Below, piece by piece: positions 13,201 through 24,689 of a DNA stretch of 64,000 bases. This stretch comes from Spirometra erinaceieuropaei (Eukaryota > Platyhelminthes > Cestoda > Diphyllobothriidea > Diphyllobothriidae). The DNA is taken from positions 744,150-808,149 of the forward strand of contig CACRXP010000050.1 in the NCBI GenBank assembly GCA_902702965.1. The letters are read 5' to 3'. Below the pieces are notes generated by a model. The model was not told the DNA's origin. It made no database searches and worked only from the letters and a program-made list of their open reading frames with translations. The stretch's first letter is position 1, and the number at the start of each line of letters is the position of its first letter. The position numbers were made by a program, and so were the translations under genes.

Positions 13201-15011
13201 CAAAACCATGGGACAACTGAACTTATCTAGGTAAAGCATGATCATGAAGCCTTACAAAACGCGAGTCAGTAAAAACGGAAGCCCGTTTGCGATAGGAGAT
13301 AATCTTCATTGTTTTTTAATTATGGACAGCTGGGTAAGGGGATAATATAATATCAGCACAGGTACAAGCCAGAAGCCGAAACACGCGTGATTCACTGATA
13401 TTCTGCCATTGCATGATACAGCTGCGAGGAGTTCGGGTTTTTCGTGGGCCCTCCCGTATCTACTGTTCGCTTTCTGGTAGATACTCCAAGTTAGAAATTG
13501 TTCCTTTCTAGTTTTACCAGGAAATAAACTGCCAATTTGGAGTAGATCGGCATATTCAAGGTCTATAGGCGCAGACGGTAATTTATGTGTTTGAATATTA
13601 GGTCCGAAGTCCATCAGCTTATTATTCATTAACTGCCGACGGGCAGGAAACAGACGAGGAGTGCTGGAAGAACCACTGATAAGGCGAACCCATTCGCAGC
13701 TGTGTGATGCATCGGCAGACTATCGGCGAAACACGCCTGAATGGACTTCTGGCTGGTACCTGTGCTGTCAGTGTGGTATCCCCTTACCCTACAATACACT
13801 ACTAACTGCATGCCGGCAGTTACTAAATATTACGCAGTTACCGGCTGTGGCTGAAGAACTTCGACCCACATATTTATACATATCAATTTGGCTGAGCATA
13901 TACACCTAGAATATACTGATTTACACCAAGTTCGCAGTTAATTTCTGAGAAAATTTAAAATCAACAATATGCTTAGCAGTTTCGATCCATTGTACATTTG
14001 CATTGGGATGAGTTGTGCTGTGAGTATCAGGCAACAATTGTCAAATCCGGTGAGACATTCTAATGCTTGACTGGCCACGTCAACAGTGGCGGCTTAATTC
14101 GAGCTCGCTATATCAGGAACGGACCTGGCAAGCTGTGAACATAACCAGAGCCAAATATATTTTCGACAGAGAAACAAATACACCAAATGTATAGATGAGT
14201 GCGAAGTCTCTAGAAGCATTCTCAGGTTCTCTCCAATCCCTATAACAAACTATTTGAAGCAGTTTACTCAAACGAAAATAGGGACAATTTTTAAGACCAC
14301 TGTTTCTTTGGGCTATTGAGAGGTTTCTCTGAGTTGTATGTTAACTTATGGTTTTACACTGTAATTCGAAAGTTCCAGCTGCAAAGTAACACACCAAATC
14401 TCCCTTCCTCAAATATACCGTTTTTCGCGTTATTGCTGAGGAAGTGCTGCCGGATGAAAGCAGATATAATTTATTATTATGCAACAGTGGATAGAAGGCA
14501 TGCGTGCTGGTACTCATTAATATATTTTGAACTGGCTGAGCCTATGAGGGCATTGGTAATGTACGTCAGTGATTCTGAGCGCAGCAACATTTGGTCAGTA
14601 TAAATTGTAGCCCTCTCCAACGTCTACGGAGATATTCTACGGCAATTGTACACCGATGCGATGCGCGAGAAACGCAATCAGCTCCTTGCTGGCGCGCATT
14701 TTGTTTTTTGAGTAGCAAGAGAGGCATTTTTTATCGAATCCCTTGCTGGAAATAGCTAGTCTCTTATCAAAAGTTAGACTAAAAACACACCATTTTCTAC
14801 TATTCCCCGTCTAGCAGTCATAGTTATTCGCATCGTACGGCCAGGATAATCTTCTGCACAACCAAACACTGTCGGAAATCTGGGCCACATAAAATAGCAA
14901 GCCCACATATTGTCTCGCAATGTCCATGATACTTTTGATCAGCACCTACAAGACGCCGAGTCGATAATTTCAACACTGTTTGTTGCGCTGCTCAGATTTG
15001 AACAACATTCG
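10266..15011. other. no gene seen; contains two GC-rich hairpins
   Basis: AT-rich sequence with short reading frames only. A minus-strand frame at 13306-13629 contains LEYAD, which hints at a reverse-transcriptase relic, but nothing around it supports that. The one obvious structure is the GC-rich hairpin pair at 12033-12083. Confidence 0.4.
12033..12083. repeat. pair of strong GC-rich hairpins
   Basis: GGCCCCCTCTTGAAAGGGGG continues to CC, a self-complementary stem (12033-12054). It is followed by AGGGGGCCAGCCCCCT (12068-12083). The block sits alone in AT-rich DNA. Function unknown; it may be part of a small repeat. Confidence 0.6.
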
Positions 15012-17861
15012 TCATAATCATAATAATTTTTATTCAAGACTAATGGGGGTCCTTTTATAACAAGAATAACTTTTACATGAATTTTAGAATTTTAGAGCTG
15101 GCATACAGAAGCTATGCAATACTTAATTCATAGTTATTGAACAAGTGGAATGTTACGAAGAATTATGAGCGAACAGTGAAAAAAAACCCTAACATACAGA
15201 AAAAATGAGTATGACTGGATTAACACTATAGGAGAAAAAACTCTCCCACCAGAATGTTTAAAAAGTAGGCAGGACCAACTTGTATGTGGTACTGAGTAAA
15301 AGTTTCGAAACGGGCATCATCAAGGCAAAATTCATATGCCGGATGAGGCAATTCAAGTCAAAGTGGTGAATTAAGAACCAGTCACGAGGCGATAGGAACC
15401 CAGATGCGATCGGTTATATTCAGATAACTTCAGCCGAGGAGGGGGCAAGGGTGATGCAACCAGACTACTAGTAGATGGCGAAAACAGGTTTTCTGCCAAG
15501 AGCGTCGATGGAGCGCATTCTGTGAGGGGTACGATGCATGCACTAAAAAAACCCAAAAAATTAACATTTCTGATGGGGGCTCCTAGGAAGCTATAGTACA
15601 CACAAATGGAGGAAATGTGAGCGGATACGGAAATTTTATGGCGGCGTTCTAACTTCCCGTTGGTCCTTTCTCAATGTCATCGTGAAAGTTACCAGGGAAG
15701 GATGAGGAAAATAAAAGTTTAATCGAGTCAGTACTGAGATAAAGGCGCAGCCTTCTCTTAAAATTGTGAAGTTTATCTGATGATTTTATATTTATTGGAA
15801 GGTTATTCTAGGGGAAAGTATATCTAGAAACAAAAAAGAGAGCGCTTCGAGGTGGAGGGAGCGGGAGGAGGTATAATCAAGGAAATGTTGCAAAGATCGA
15901 ATGGGCGACTACTAGGGGTTACTGCTGAAATCCGATTAAGAATTGAACTATTATGGATGCGAAAGCGGAGACAGAAGCCTGTTTCTAGTCTTCGAACCCA
16001 CAATAAGCTTAAGATTATCAGCTTGCATCTATATGAGTAGGAGATATTTGCATGTCCCCTGCCTAAAGTTTTCTTGTAAAACATCTCTGGATATTTTCAG
16101 TTTTTTCAACGACTAACCTCGTTCATCAAACCAAAGAATGGGCTACAATACTCGAGAATGGGAAGTACAAACATACGATAGAGTCTTAAGTTAATTTCAG
16201 GAAGATAAAAATTGTGATAAATAAGGCCACAAATCTGAGCAGCTTTGGCTGTAATTCTGTCAGCGTGTGGCGAGAGATCAAGATTATTAGGTTTATTAAA
16301 AGAATATACATATTTGAGATCATCGGCATAAATGAATGATTGAGAATATTCAACTGCCGCTTAGATATCATTTATGTGAAGCAGGAACAAAAAAGGATCT
16401 AAAACAGTGCCTTGTAGGACACCATATACAATAGGGCTTTCACTGGTAGGTAAAGATCTCACTAAAACCCTTCATTTACGACTTGACAGGGATAGCTTGA
16501 TAAAGTCTATTAGGGGACTGCGAATTCCCAGAGCTACTAATTTAACCAAAATTCTTTGATGTGGCACTTTATTAAAGGCTTTACGAAGATTAGAATAAAT
16601 AACGACAACAGATAGACGGTCATAACGAAGAGACGTAAGTAGATTGTGAAATGACAAATGACAGGTTTCACAAGAGCGATCTGTTAAAACATGCTGGGAA
16701 GGGCTAATAGCTTGATTGGCTATGAAAAAGTCGACAGTTTTCAAGGCGACAATTTTTTCCAAGGTTTTGGCGAGAGAAGGCGTTTTATGGACACCTCTTT
16801 AGTTTTGAACGTCAGAACGACAGCCAGACTTGAATACTGGAATAATAAAAGACGATTTCCAATAGTCAGGAAAGAAGCCATTTACGAGAAATACTGAAAA
16901 GAATTTACTAAGCAGAGGAGGAAAATCTCTTAGCTGTTTTATAAGAGAGTTTGGGATATTGTCCGTACCTATTGAGTGAGAGTTAGGAAGATGGCTTATC
17001 AGTTTTTGAATACATTCAGGAGAAAATTTAATGATGCTGATAGAAGCATCAGACAACGGAGGAATTAAAGGGATTGAGTCAGTTTCAATGGTGAAATGTT
17101 TGGCATAGAAAGATTTAGCATTTCTGCTTTGCCTGACTCCTCTGTAATGAATGTATCGTTGGTACTAAGCAAAGGCGGAATGACTTCGGGAGATTCAGCA
17201 TATGCTCTTTGACGGAAGATCTGAGCAACTGATTTAGAAGCATTCACGTCATTAATAGCTAAAGACTCTCTACGCCTATCTCGGGCGAGCCTCGTTTTGG
17301 AAGCTTGTTCAAATATTTCAACAATTTTGGGTGAACTGATAGTGAGATCACGGGAGCATATTAAAGCTGCTCCGCTTTCTAAGTCTATTTTTAAGAAGAT
17401 TTTGGACAATGATGGAAGTGGCACTCGATTTAAACGTCTCTTGTAGAATTAGGCCGAGAAGACCTTCTGTTATGCATTGTAATAAATTGTTGAAACAATT
17501 TAGATCATTATTCGAAAAAATATTGTGCCAATCAAGAGTGCTTGTAAAGTTTTTTTACTAATTTCTTGTTAATATTAGCAAAGTCAAAAATGTTATGTTG
17601 TACTGTTGGCTTTGCGGAAATGGCAACTGGAAGGCGACAATGAATTAAAGCATGATCACTTACAAAAATTTCATGATAGAAATCCATAGATAAATGGCAC
17701 GTGCCATTAGTAAAAATTTAATCTAATTCACCATCTTTTCTGGTCGAATAGTTGACTAACTGACAAAAGTTTAAAAAGTGAATGATGTATAGAAGCTTCT
17801 GGAATTTAGGAGAGGAAGTATGTGTGTGCAAGTCAATTTCTGGCAAATAAAAATTTCCTAA
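15012..17861 (-). mobile_element. non-LTR retrotransposon A (CR1/Jockey type), 5'-truncated
   Basis: On the minus strand this runs from the middle of an endonuclease (about 17860) through reverse transcriptase to a 3' untranslated region ending in an AATAAAAATTATTATGATTATG tail (about 15012-15035). Its 3' region at 15300-15580 matches that of element B at 18220-18500, so A and B are one family. Its 5' edge abuts the 3' tail of B directly. ORF1 is absent. Confidence 0.75.
15827..17861 (-). pseudogene. endonuclease-reverse transcriptase remnant of element A
   Basis: The APE-type endonuclease C-terminal half starts at LGNFYLPEIDL (about 17860), has a stop inside the LD-IFTNG motif and keeps the SDH catalytic motif (about 17660). 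The connecting region is at 17065-17424. The reverse transcriptase finger region (SIGTDNIPNSLIKQL) is at about 16960. Motif A reads YSNLRKAFNKVPH, so both aspartates normally found there are asparagine. GVLQGT (about 16420) and YADD (about 16290) are kept. A diverged C-terminal domain ends near 15827. Frameshifts and the lost motif-A aspartates make it inactive. Confidence 0.75.
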
Positions 17862-18592
17862 CATGATGATAATTATAATGATAATTTTTTTATTAAAGAC
17901 CCGTCGGGGTCCCACAAAAGCAAGTTAAAATAAATTTACATGCGAATTGTAGACGAGGTAGGCAGAATCTTTACAAAATGCAATGCATAGTTTCTAAATT
18001 AGTAGTCCATTGAGATAAATAGTCAGTGAGGGGTGAACTAAACTCCATACATAAATTTAAAAATGAATGGGTTGATTTTACAGGAGAAAAAAAACCTCAA
18101 TAAAAATAATGACAGACAAAAGCGAGCAGGACTGGCCTGTTGGTGGCGGTATATAACGGATTGTTGTCGGTCATCGTCAGGGTAGCAATAAACCTCAGCC
18201 TTGAGGGGCACGTATGCGGGTCAGACAGGACTGGCCTGCATGTGGTATTGTATACGGGATACACAATTGACATCGTCTGGGCCGGATTGATACGCCGCAT
18301 GAGACTAATCGCGTCAAAGAGGCCAGACGAGAGGAACCCAGATGCGATCGGCCACAGCACGCTTCGAGCTCAGCCGAGCAGTGGGGAAGGGAGGTACGAC
18401 CAAACTACTAGTAGACGGTGAATACTTAGGGTCCCGCCGTGAGCGTCGACAGACCGCATGAGGTCGGAATGCGGGAGAAGACATCAAAAACCGCGAAAAT
18501 TGTCGCTATGGGGGAGGAGTGATAGCAGTGAATCTAGAAACCAATTAAAAACAGGGGTTTCTAATGACATAAATACGGTCGCAGACGTTCAT

Positions 18593-21045
18593 TTAACCAA
18601 GGAAAGGACAGCAGTATTCGAGCACTGGAAGAAGAAACATTTGATAAAGTCTTAGCTTCATTTTCGGAAGGAAAAAATTATGCGATATGAATCCACATAT
18701 CTGCGCGGCTTTGGCAGAGATTCTATCTGCATGAGGTGAAAAAGCAAACTTATTTGTATAACACTGACCAAGGTCCTTTATGGTGAGGCATTCTGAGAGT
18801 GGGTTATTCAGAAAAATTATGGGACCTGGAAGTTTGGTAGGACCAAAAGACATGAAACTACACTTGGATGATGAAAACTCCATCTGCCATGTTGAACCCC
18901 ATCTACTCAAGCGTTGTAAATCGGCATTGATTTTTTCAACACAAACGTTTGCGATGTCCTTAGAATATGAGTAAACACACTTGAGGTCATCGGCATAAGT
19001 AAAAGTTTGCGAATTTCCGAGTTCAGTCGAAAAATCATTGATGTGAAGAAGGAAGATTAGCGGACCCAGAACCGTGCCTTGAACTACACCACTCGCGATC
19101 GAGTGAGGCGTAGAGTAGCTATTACCGAACATGACTTTCTGATATCGGTTGGACAGATAACACCCGATGAAGTCGAATAGAGGCGGCCAGATGCCGAGAG
19201 ATTCCAATTTTACTAAAAGACGTCTATGGGGCACCCTGTCAGTGGCTTTGCTAAGATCAAGGTAGATAACTACCACTGACTGCCGCTCATTACGAAGAGA
19301 AGTGATCAGATTAAGAAATTCCAAGTGGCAAGTTTTGCAGGATCGCTCAGGTAAAAATCCAAGCTGACTAGAGCTCAGAAGCCGATTAGCTAGACAGAAG
19401 TCAAGAATTTCATTGAAAATTATCCCTTTAAGAAGTTTTGCTAGAGACGGTGTTTTTGCACGCTTCGATAGTTATTAACACAGCACCGACATCCAGACTT
19501 GAAGACGGGAATGCTACCTGACGTTTTTCGTGTTTCAGAAATGAATCATTTTTGCAATATAAACCGAGAATAAGTGACTGAGCAATTTAGGAAGGTCGGA
19601 TGCCTGTTTAATCGTGGAATTCGGAATCCTATCCGTTCCTAAGCAGTGTGAGTATTTCAAACGACTTATGTGTTTCTTAATGAAATTTAAGGAGGCATCG
19701 ATTGTACTCAGTGTCCTATCTGAAAGTGAGCGAAAGATAGGGACGGGTTTGGACTCAGTATTAAGGTGTTATGTAAGAAAAGCACTAAACAACTCCACTT
19801 TGTCAGTGTCACCGGTAAGGAAGACTTTGTTGTCATTTATAAGGGGTGAAAGTTCGTGACCAAGCTTAGAGGAGGACCGATGACGGAAGATGTTAGCGAC
19901 AGATTTGCCAGGGTTCGAATCACTGAGGGCAAGTGATTCTCTTTGTCTGTCGCGCGCTCGGCACATCCTTGAGGCCATCTCAAATATCTCTGCCATTCTA
20001 AGATGAACTGATATGAAACTAGTGGATGGGTCACGCAGCTGCCGTCTCAACTTTTTGGTCTGTTGTGAAGAAAATGAGGAACAAGGAATCCTGAAGAATT
20101 AGGCTTCAGATATCTACGCGGCACAAACTATAGGATGTCCTTGGAAACATTGGACATGACGTCACGAAAAATGGTTGCATCGTTACAGGAGTGGAAGCCA
20201 CACCAGTCCAAAGATCTAATATAGTTATTTATTAAGTCGTTATTTACGCAGTCGTAGTTCATGTAAGTCCGAACGGTGGTGGTCTTTTTTAAAAAGGCAA
20301 GCGGTAAACAACAATGAATTAATACGTGGTCACTGTCAAAGAGGTCTTCTTTTAAAGCAACATAAAGAGGAGCAATGCCATTGGTAAAGATTAGATCTAA
20401 AATGTGATTATCTCTTGTTGGAGAGCGCAGCAGTTGGGACCAGTTAGAAAAATGGACAATATCTTGGAAAGGCTGAAATCTAGGCGGACAGATATTGGAA
20501 ATGCAGTCGATTTCAGGAAGGTTAATATCCCAGTGATTATTTTAACATCAAAAGCAGCTTCTGAAATTAATTTAAAGATTGCACAGAGTTGTGAATCCTC
20601 ACTGGCTAAAGAAGTTGGGGGATTATAGATACAACCAATAATTGCCTTTATTTTCGACGAAAGAATAACAGATGCATAGCAGAAGTTTCCCGTGAATGAG
20701 GAAACATCCAAGTAATAGGGAGAGTTCGTTAGGTAGGATCAAAGATAAAGAAGACAACCGCCCCCACGCCCAGTCGTGCGGTCTTGGCGGTAAAAATCGA
20801 AGTTATCGATGAGAAGGGAAGAGTCAGGAATTACAGAATGGGTCCGAGATACTGTTACACATATAATATCAGGCGTCATTTGGAGAGCGATGGCTCTGAT
20901 TTGGGCCATCGTGTTTATAACACACCTGGCCTGCAATAATACAATATCTAATGTGTTTCGAACATCAATGTCCTTGTCGAAATATTTAAGAAAAATTAGG
21001 AGGCGGATAGGAAAGCTATGAATTAATTATGCATGGAGAATTAGT
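18593..21045 (-). pseudogene. ORF2 of element B: endonuclease and reverse transcriptase, broken
   Basis: Endonuclease N-terminus at about 21040-20739 (ARCVINTMAQIRAIALQMTP). The usual TETW catalytic-glutamate motif reads TVSR. The frame then shifts (20397-20711; 19769-20050). From 19324 to 18593 there is an uninterrupted 243-codon reverse transcriptase segment with YLDLSKATDRVPH (motif A, AFD changed to ATD), GVVQGTVLGP and an intact TYADDLK box. It stops at CCPFLG, where related copies continue into a C-terminal domain. The enzyme would prime reverse transcription at nicked target DNA. This copy lacks the endonuclease glutamate, has frameshifts and is not active. Confidence 0.8.
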
Positions 21046-21261
21046 GCCTGTTAGTCTGGAGTTATTGACGGAAGTTGAGTCAACAGGAGAAGACTGAGTA
21101 TGAGACCTAAAGGATGTGGGGATATAGTTTTCGAACATTGGAATGCTAGGGAAGTTAGAACATGGATAGGCTTGTTGGTAGTTCAATTGTGGAGGAAGGG
21201 GAGGAGGAGAGAGCCTAGAAGGTAAGTAGAGGCTGGTGGGGGAGGGTAGACAGCTATAAGA

Positions 21262-22593
21262 CTAAAAGTCTAGGAAACCAGGTCTAGGTTGGAAGTAAAA
21301 GGAGGTAGATTGACGTACCTGAGGGCAATTGGCCTCAAGCGGTGGGAAGCCAGAACTAGGTTGAAACATAAATGACTTGGGGCAATTCATGAATGAATTA
21401 TTTGCTGGATATATAGTGGGGATTTGATAAGTTACCGGTACGCATGACAGAGAATTATTTGGGGAAATAATTGGAGCTGCGGTGTTTGTAGACTTGCAGG
21501 ACTGTAAAGGCATAGTAGCTTTAAGAAAATGCGGCGTACCCCTAAATGGAACTGTACTAACTTTCTTTTGGGTCGGAGTCTGATTCAACTTTCGAGACTC
21601 ACCGTTCTGACGCCGAGCCACGGGTGACTTAACTGTAGAGCTTGCAGCACTCAGTTGGACAGAAGACGTTATCGGTCTAGCTGATGTAGACAGATTTTCG
21701 TCCGTCCCAGCGGGGCTATCCGAAGGATACGAAACAACAAATGGAGCTGCTGCTGCTGCTGCTGTTGCTGCTGCTGCAAGTTTAGGGTCAGGCAAATGCG
21801 TCAAGTGGCTTGAGTGAGATGGAGATTTAGGAGAAAGAGGAAGGAGGGAGTCAGATGTCGCAGGAGTAGGACAAGCTGAATCCTCACGGCCACTTGTATT
21901 ATGACCGAGTTGGTGACCATTAGAATGAGAAGCAGGAAGTTTACGTGAGAAGAGAGACTCGATTCTGCGCTCCATAGGAGAAGGATCACGACAAAGGAAA
22001 TATTTTGCACTTTTCAGATACGCAGTGACACGATCTCGATGGGGAAAGATTGTGTCAACCTCGATTGATGAAAATAATTTGACTAAGATGGGTGGATTGT
22101 TTGCTACGGGAGGACAAGCGTTTAGCATCTGCTGTCTTGTAGTTAAAACCACATGAATACGGGAAATTTGTCGCAACATCAATTCGCCGAGCAGATCGAG
22201 GAACATTTTTAACAGAAAGTTGTAAGAAAGCTTTTGTCTATCACTAGATTCACTGGCGATCATGTGAACAAGTGACTCGAGACGCCTACATTCTTTAGAG
22301 GGAATATCGGAGATGTTCTTGTCGAATAAATTTCCAAGAATTGACAGCAAAAAGCCAAACTTTAGCATAAAGTCATTGCAGTTGTCAAGTGCAGACAGAT
22401 TAGGCTGCCGACCAATTACAACGTGTGACGACTGACTAGTCATACCTTCTGACTTAGATTTAGGTAAGCCTTCCGACTTAGGTTTAGTTAGGCCATACTT
22501 ACTTACAGAGACCGAGAGCTTCCGCCGACCAGTGACTTTTGCTCTCATCTTGTCTCGAGGCAAGTTGTGATTAAGAAAACTTCTGGCAGACAA
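21262..22593 (-). CDS. ORF1 protein of non-LTR element B, intact (443 aa)
   Basis: One uninterrupted frame from ATG at 22593 to TAG at 21262. The N-terminus is basic, with a repeated PKSEGLPKSKSEG stretch. About residues 75-205 are leucine-rich and likely helical. Then comes a Ser/Pro-rich region, an alanine run (about residues 270-285, from a GCT/GCA repeat in the DNA), and a Pro/Asn/Phe-rich tail. I see no CCHC knuckle, RRM or PHD finger. Position upstream of the endonuclease gene marks it as the retrotransposon ORF1, expected to bind element RNA in a ribonucleoprotein; that role is inferred from family position. It is the only long intact frame of the element, suggesting a fairly recent insertion. 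The tail is repeated at 49803-49998. Confidence 0.75.
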   Translation of the reverse strand: MSARSFLNHNLPRDKMRAKVTGRRKLSVSVSKYGLTKPKSEGLPKSKSEGMTSQSSHVVIGRQPNLSALDNCNDFMLKFGFLLSILGNLFDKNISDIPSKECRRLESLVHMIASESSDRQKLSYNFLLKMFLDLLGELMLRQISRIHVVLTTRQQMLNACPPVANNPPILVKLFSSIEVDTIFPHRDRVTAYLKSAKYFLCRDPSPMERRIESLFSRKLPASHSNGHQLGHNTSGREDSACPTPATSDSLLPLSPKSPSHSSHLTHLPDPKLAAAATAAAAAAPFVVSYPSDSPAGTDENLSTSARPITSSVQLSAASSTVKSPVARRQNGESRKLNQTPTQKKVSTVPFRGTPHFLKATMPLQSCKSTNTAAPIISPNNSLSCVPVTYQIPTIYPANNSFMNCPKSFMFQPSSGFPPLEANCPQVRQSTSFYFQPRPGFLDF

Positions 22594-22620
22594 GGTGAAT
22601 GAATTTTAGCCAGAGGCTAA

Positions 22621-22877
22621 CAACGTAAAAATAAATTACACAGTTAGAGCGAAATCGAATGCACACGATGCGAATTGCAGAGTGCGACTGGTGATCAACA
22701 GGCACAGACCAGCAGAACTCAAAACAGAGATGGCGACAGGCTGTTCTGAATGAATAGGCCTGCATTTAAGGAAATTTAACCAAAAAACAGGGGCTAAAAT
22801 CGTTAGGTCTCACAGAAAATCCACTTAAATAATATCCTCCACTTATCTTCAAATTTAAAACCAGCGACTTGACCTTG
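22621..22877 (-). repeat. 5' untranslated region of element B, copy 1
   Basis: Near-identical to 26404-26660, with the match ending at the same base outward. In non-LTR elements this region normally contains an internal promoter; none of its motifs is identified here. Confidence 0.8.
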
Positions 22878-22939
22878 ATCTTGACATCTTGACATCTTGC
22901 CCTACAATGGCAGCATTTGGATATTCGTAAACAGACCGC

Positions 22940-24183
22940 TCAACCTCACATTTATTTTCTGTAAAATTATGGAAACATATTTCATCAGCAATTAGTACAC
23001 CTCGTTGAGCGAAACCATCTGCTTTACGTTTACCAACATGAAGACAGGTCCCGTGGGACAAGCTTACTCTACTGTCAAGCCAACTGCACTCAGACCGTTG
23101 GAAGAGGAAATATATATTGATACGGTCTATATCGACTTCAAGAACACCTTCGACGGTAGACCCCACAAATGCCTATTGCAAAAACTTCAGCCGTATACGA
23201 ATGTGATTTAAGTTTCTGATGTCGATTCAAAGCTTTTAAGTCGGCTGCTCTCAAACCGTCCACGTCACTGACCATCAGTCGGCGGAGGCTGTCGTTATGA
23301 TCGTCGCTCCTCAAGGCTCTGTTAATGGTTCTACTCTGTTCATTATATACGTCGACGACCGCACAAACAAAATGGATTGCAATGTCGTAATGTTTGTCAA
23401 TCATATGAGCATCTGGAGCACCATACTAAATGAAGCAGAAGAAGAGCGATAGCAGGCGAACCTAGACCGACTCGAACAATGGTCGAGCGACTAGCTTTTG
23501 CCTTTTAACGTGAATAAGTGTAAATTCCTAAGGGTCGTCCAACCAGTTCTGCTAAATGCATGGACTAACGCCCGGCTGGCATACCAGTGCAAGAAGTGAA
23601 CGCCCAGACGAACTTGAGTCAGTGGATCATAACTTCGATCAAGCCCTCGCTGAACTGCTCAAAGATAGCTAATTCGGCGATGTCTATCCTAGAATTCGTA
23701 AAACGAGCATTCTCTTTATTTGTTTAAGACCGCTTCGCGAAAGGCCCTTGTACTTTTGTGCGGCCGAATCTGGAGTTCACTATCCAAGCATGGAGACCCT
23801 ACATCGTTAAAAACCTCAGGATATCCAAGAACGTTTAACCACGAGCAGCCAAACCTGCAACTCGACAGAGCTTACTTCCCAACGAGACGAGATTAGCTCG
23901 TCACGATCTCCTTCTTTTGAGTTACAGGCAGTTAAAGGATAACCTCGCACAAGCTTTCCACACCCTGCGCGACCCTGACTGTCATCTCGTATCTGTAGAC
24001 TTCTTCGAGTTGGCGACTAAGACTAACCTGAGAGGTCATCCACTCAAACTACGTGTGAGTAGTGCCAGGCTATACACGCGGAAGTTTTCCTTCTCCAACA
24101 AAGTAGTTGAAGCACGGAATGCCTTGTCTGAGGAGGTTGTTATGCCAGCATCCGTAGACACTTTTAATTGGAAGCCGGATTAA
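22940..24183 (+). pseudogene. CR1-like reverse transcriptase fragment 1
   Basis: Plus-strand remnants in order: a finger region (ETICFTFTNMKTGPVGQ), motif A-like VYIDFKNTFDGRPHKCLLQK (23130-23190), FIIYVDD (about 23340), a catalytic box degraded to FVNH, and a C-terminal domain at 23917-24183 (FELATKTNLRGHPLKLRV, NKVVEARNALSE). Stops and frameshifts throughout; no endonuclease. It matches fragment 2, which follows in the same orientation, so the pair is tandem or two independent truncated insertions. Confidence 0.7.
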
Positions 24184-24689
24184 CATCGCAGTGTTCACCA
24201 AAATGCTATCCGACCGAAATTATCATGACGCTTTAAGTCGAAAGTTTGCCATTATTATGATATTGCAGCGAACATTTAAGTAAGGTTTGTTTATAAAATT
24301 TATTAATACACGAAGCTCATCACCACTACCCGCGTTCACTATGACGTTTGCAGACCGTAGTTCATATTAATTTCTCCATGGCTTATGGGTGCTTCAAGAA
24401 ACAACTGTATTACGCACCTAAGTGTTCACATATGCTTTTCGATTCTGATAACGCTTGAAATGTTTTTTTTATCTACATAGCTTTGGATATTTTCTGTGTG
24501 ATTCTTTGATATTAATAGCACCCCATTTTTTCTTTATTTCCGCTGCGTTTAACAGAAAGGGTTTCAAAGTTACACACATACTTTCCCTGAAATAACCTGA
24601 ACTGATTAGCATAATCTCCTATGTGATGCACAGCGGGGATTTCGTAGAGGCAGGTAGTGCGTCGCAAACCTACGTTATTGTTTAGAACA

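Larger units (their letters stand above)
17862..22877 (-). mobile_element. non-LTR retrotransposon B (CR1/Jockey type), apparently full length
   Basis: About 5.0 kb on the minus strand: 5' untranslated region (22594-22877), ORF1 (21262-22593), a broken ORF2 (18593-about 21045), and a 3' region ending in an AT-rich microsatellite-like tail at 17862-17890 that includes an AATAAA-like signal. The 5' terminus is well defined because a second copy at 26404-26660 stops matching at the same base (22877/26660). The sequence for the C-terminal part of the reverse transcriptase, present in the relative at 42113-42529, is missing here. Confidence 0.8.

Noticed and set aside
13306..13629. Reverse-transcriptase fragment suggested by LEYAD
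   Set aside because: Only five residues match the catalytic context; the rest does not follow the family order.
21745..21777. Trinucleotide repeat as a separate microsatellite feature
   Set aside because: It encodes the alanine run of ORF1 and is described there.
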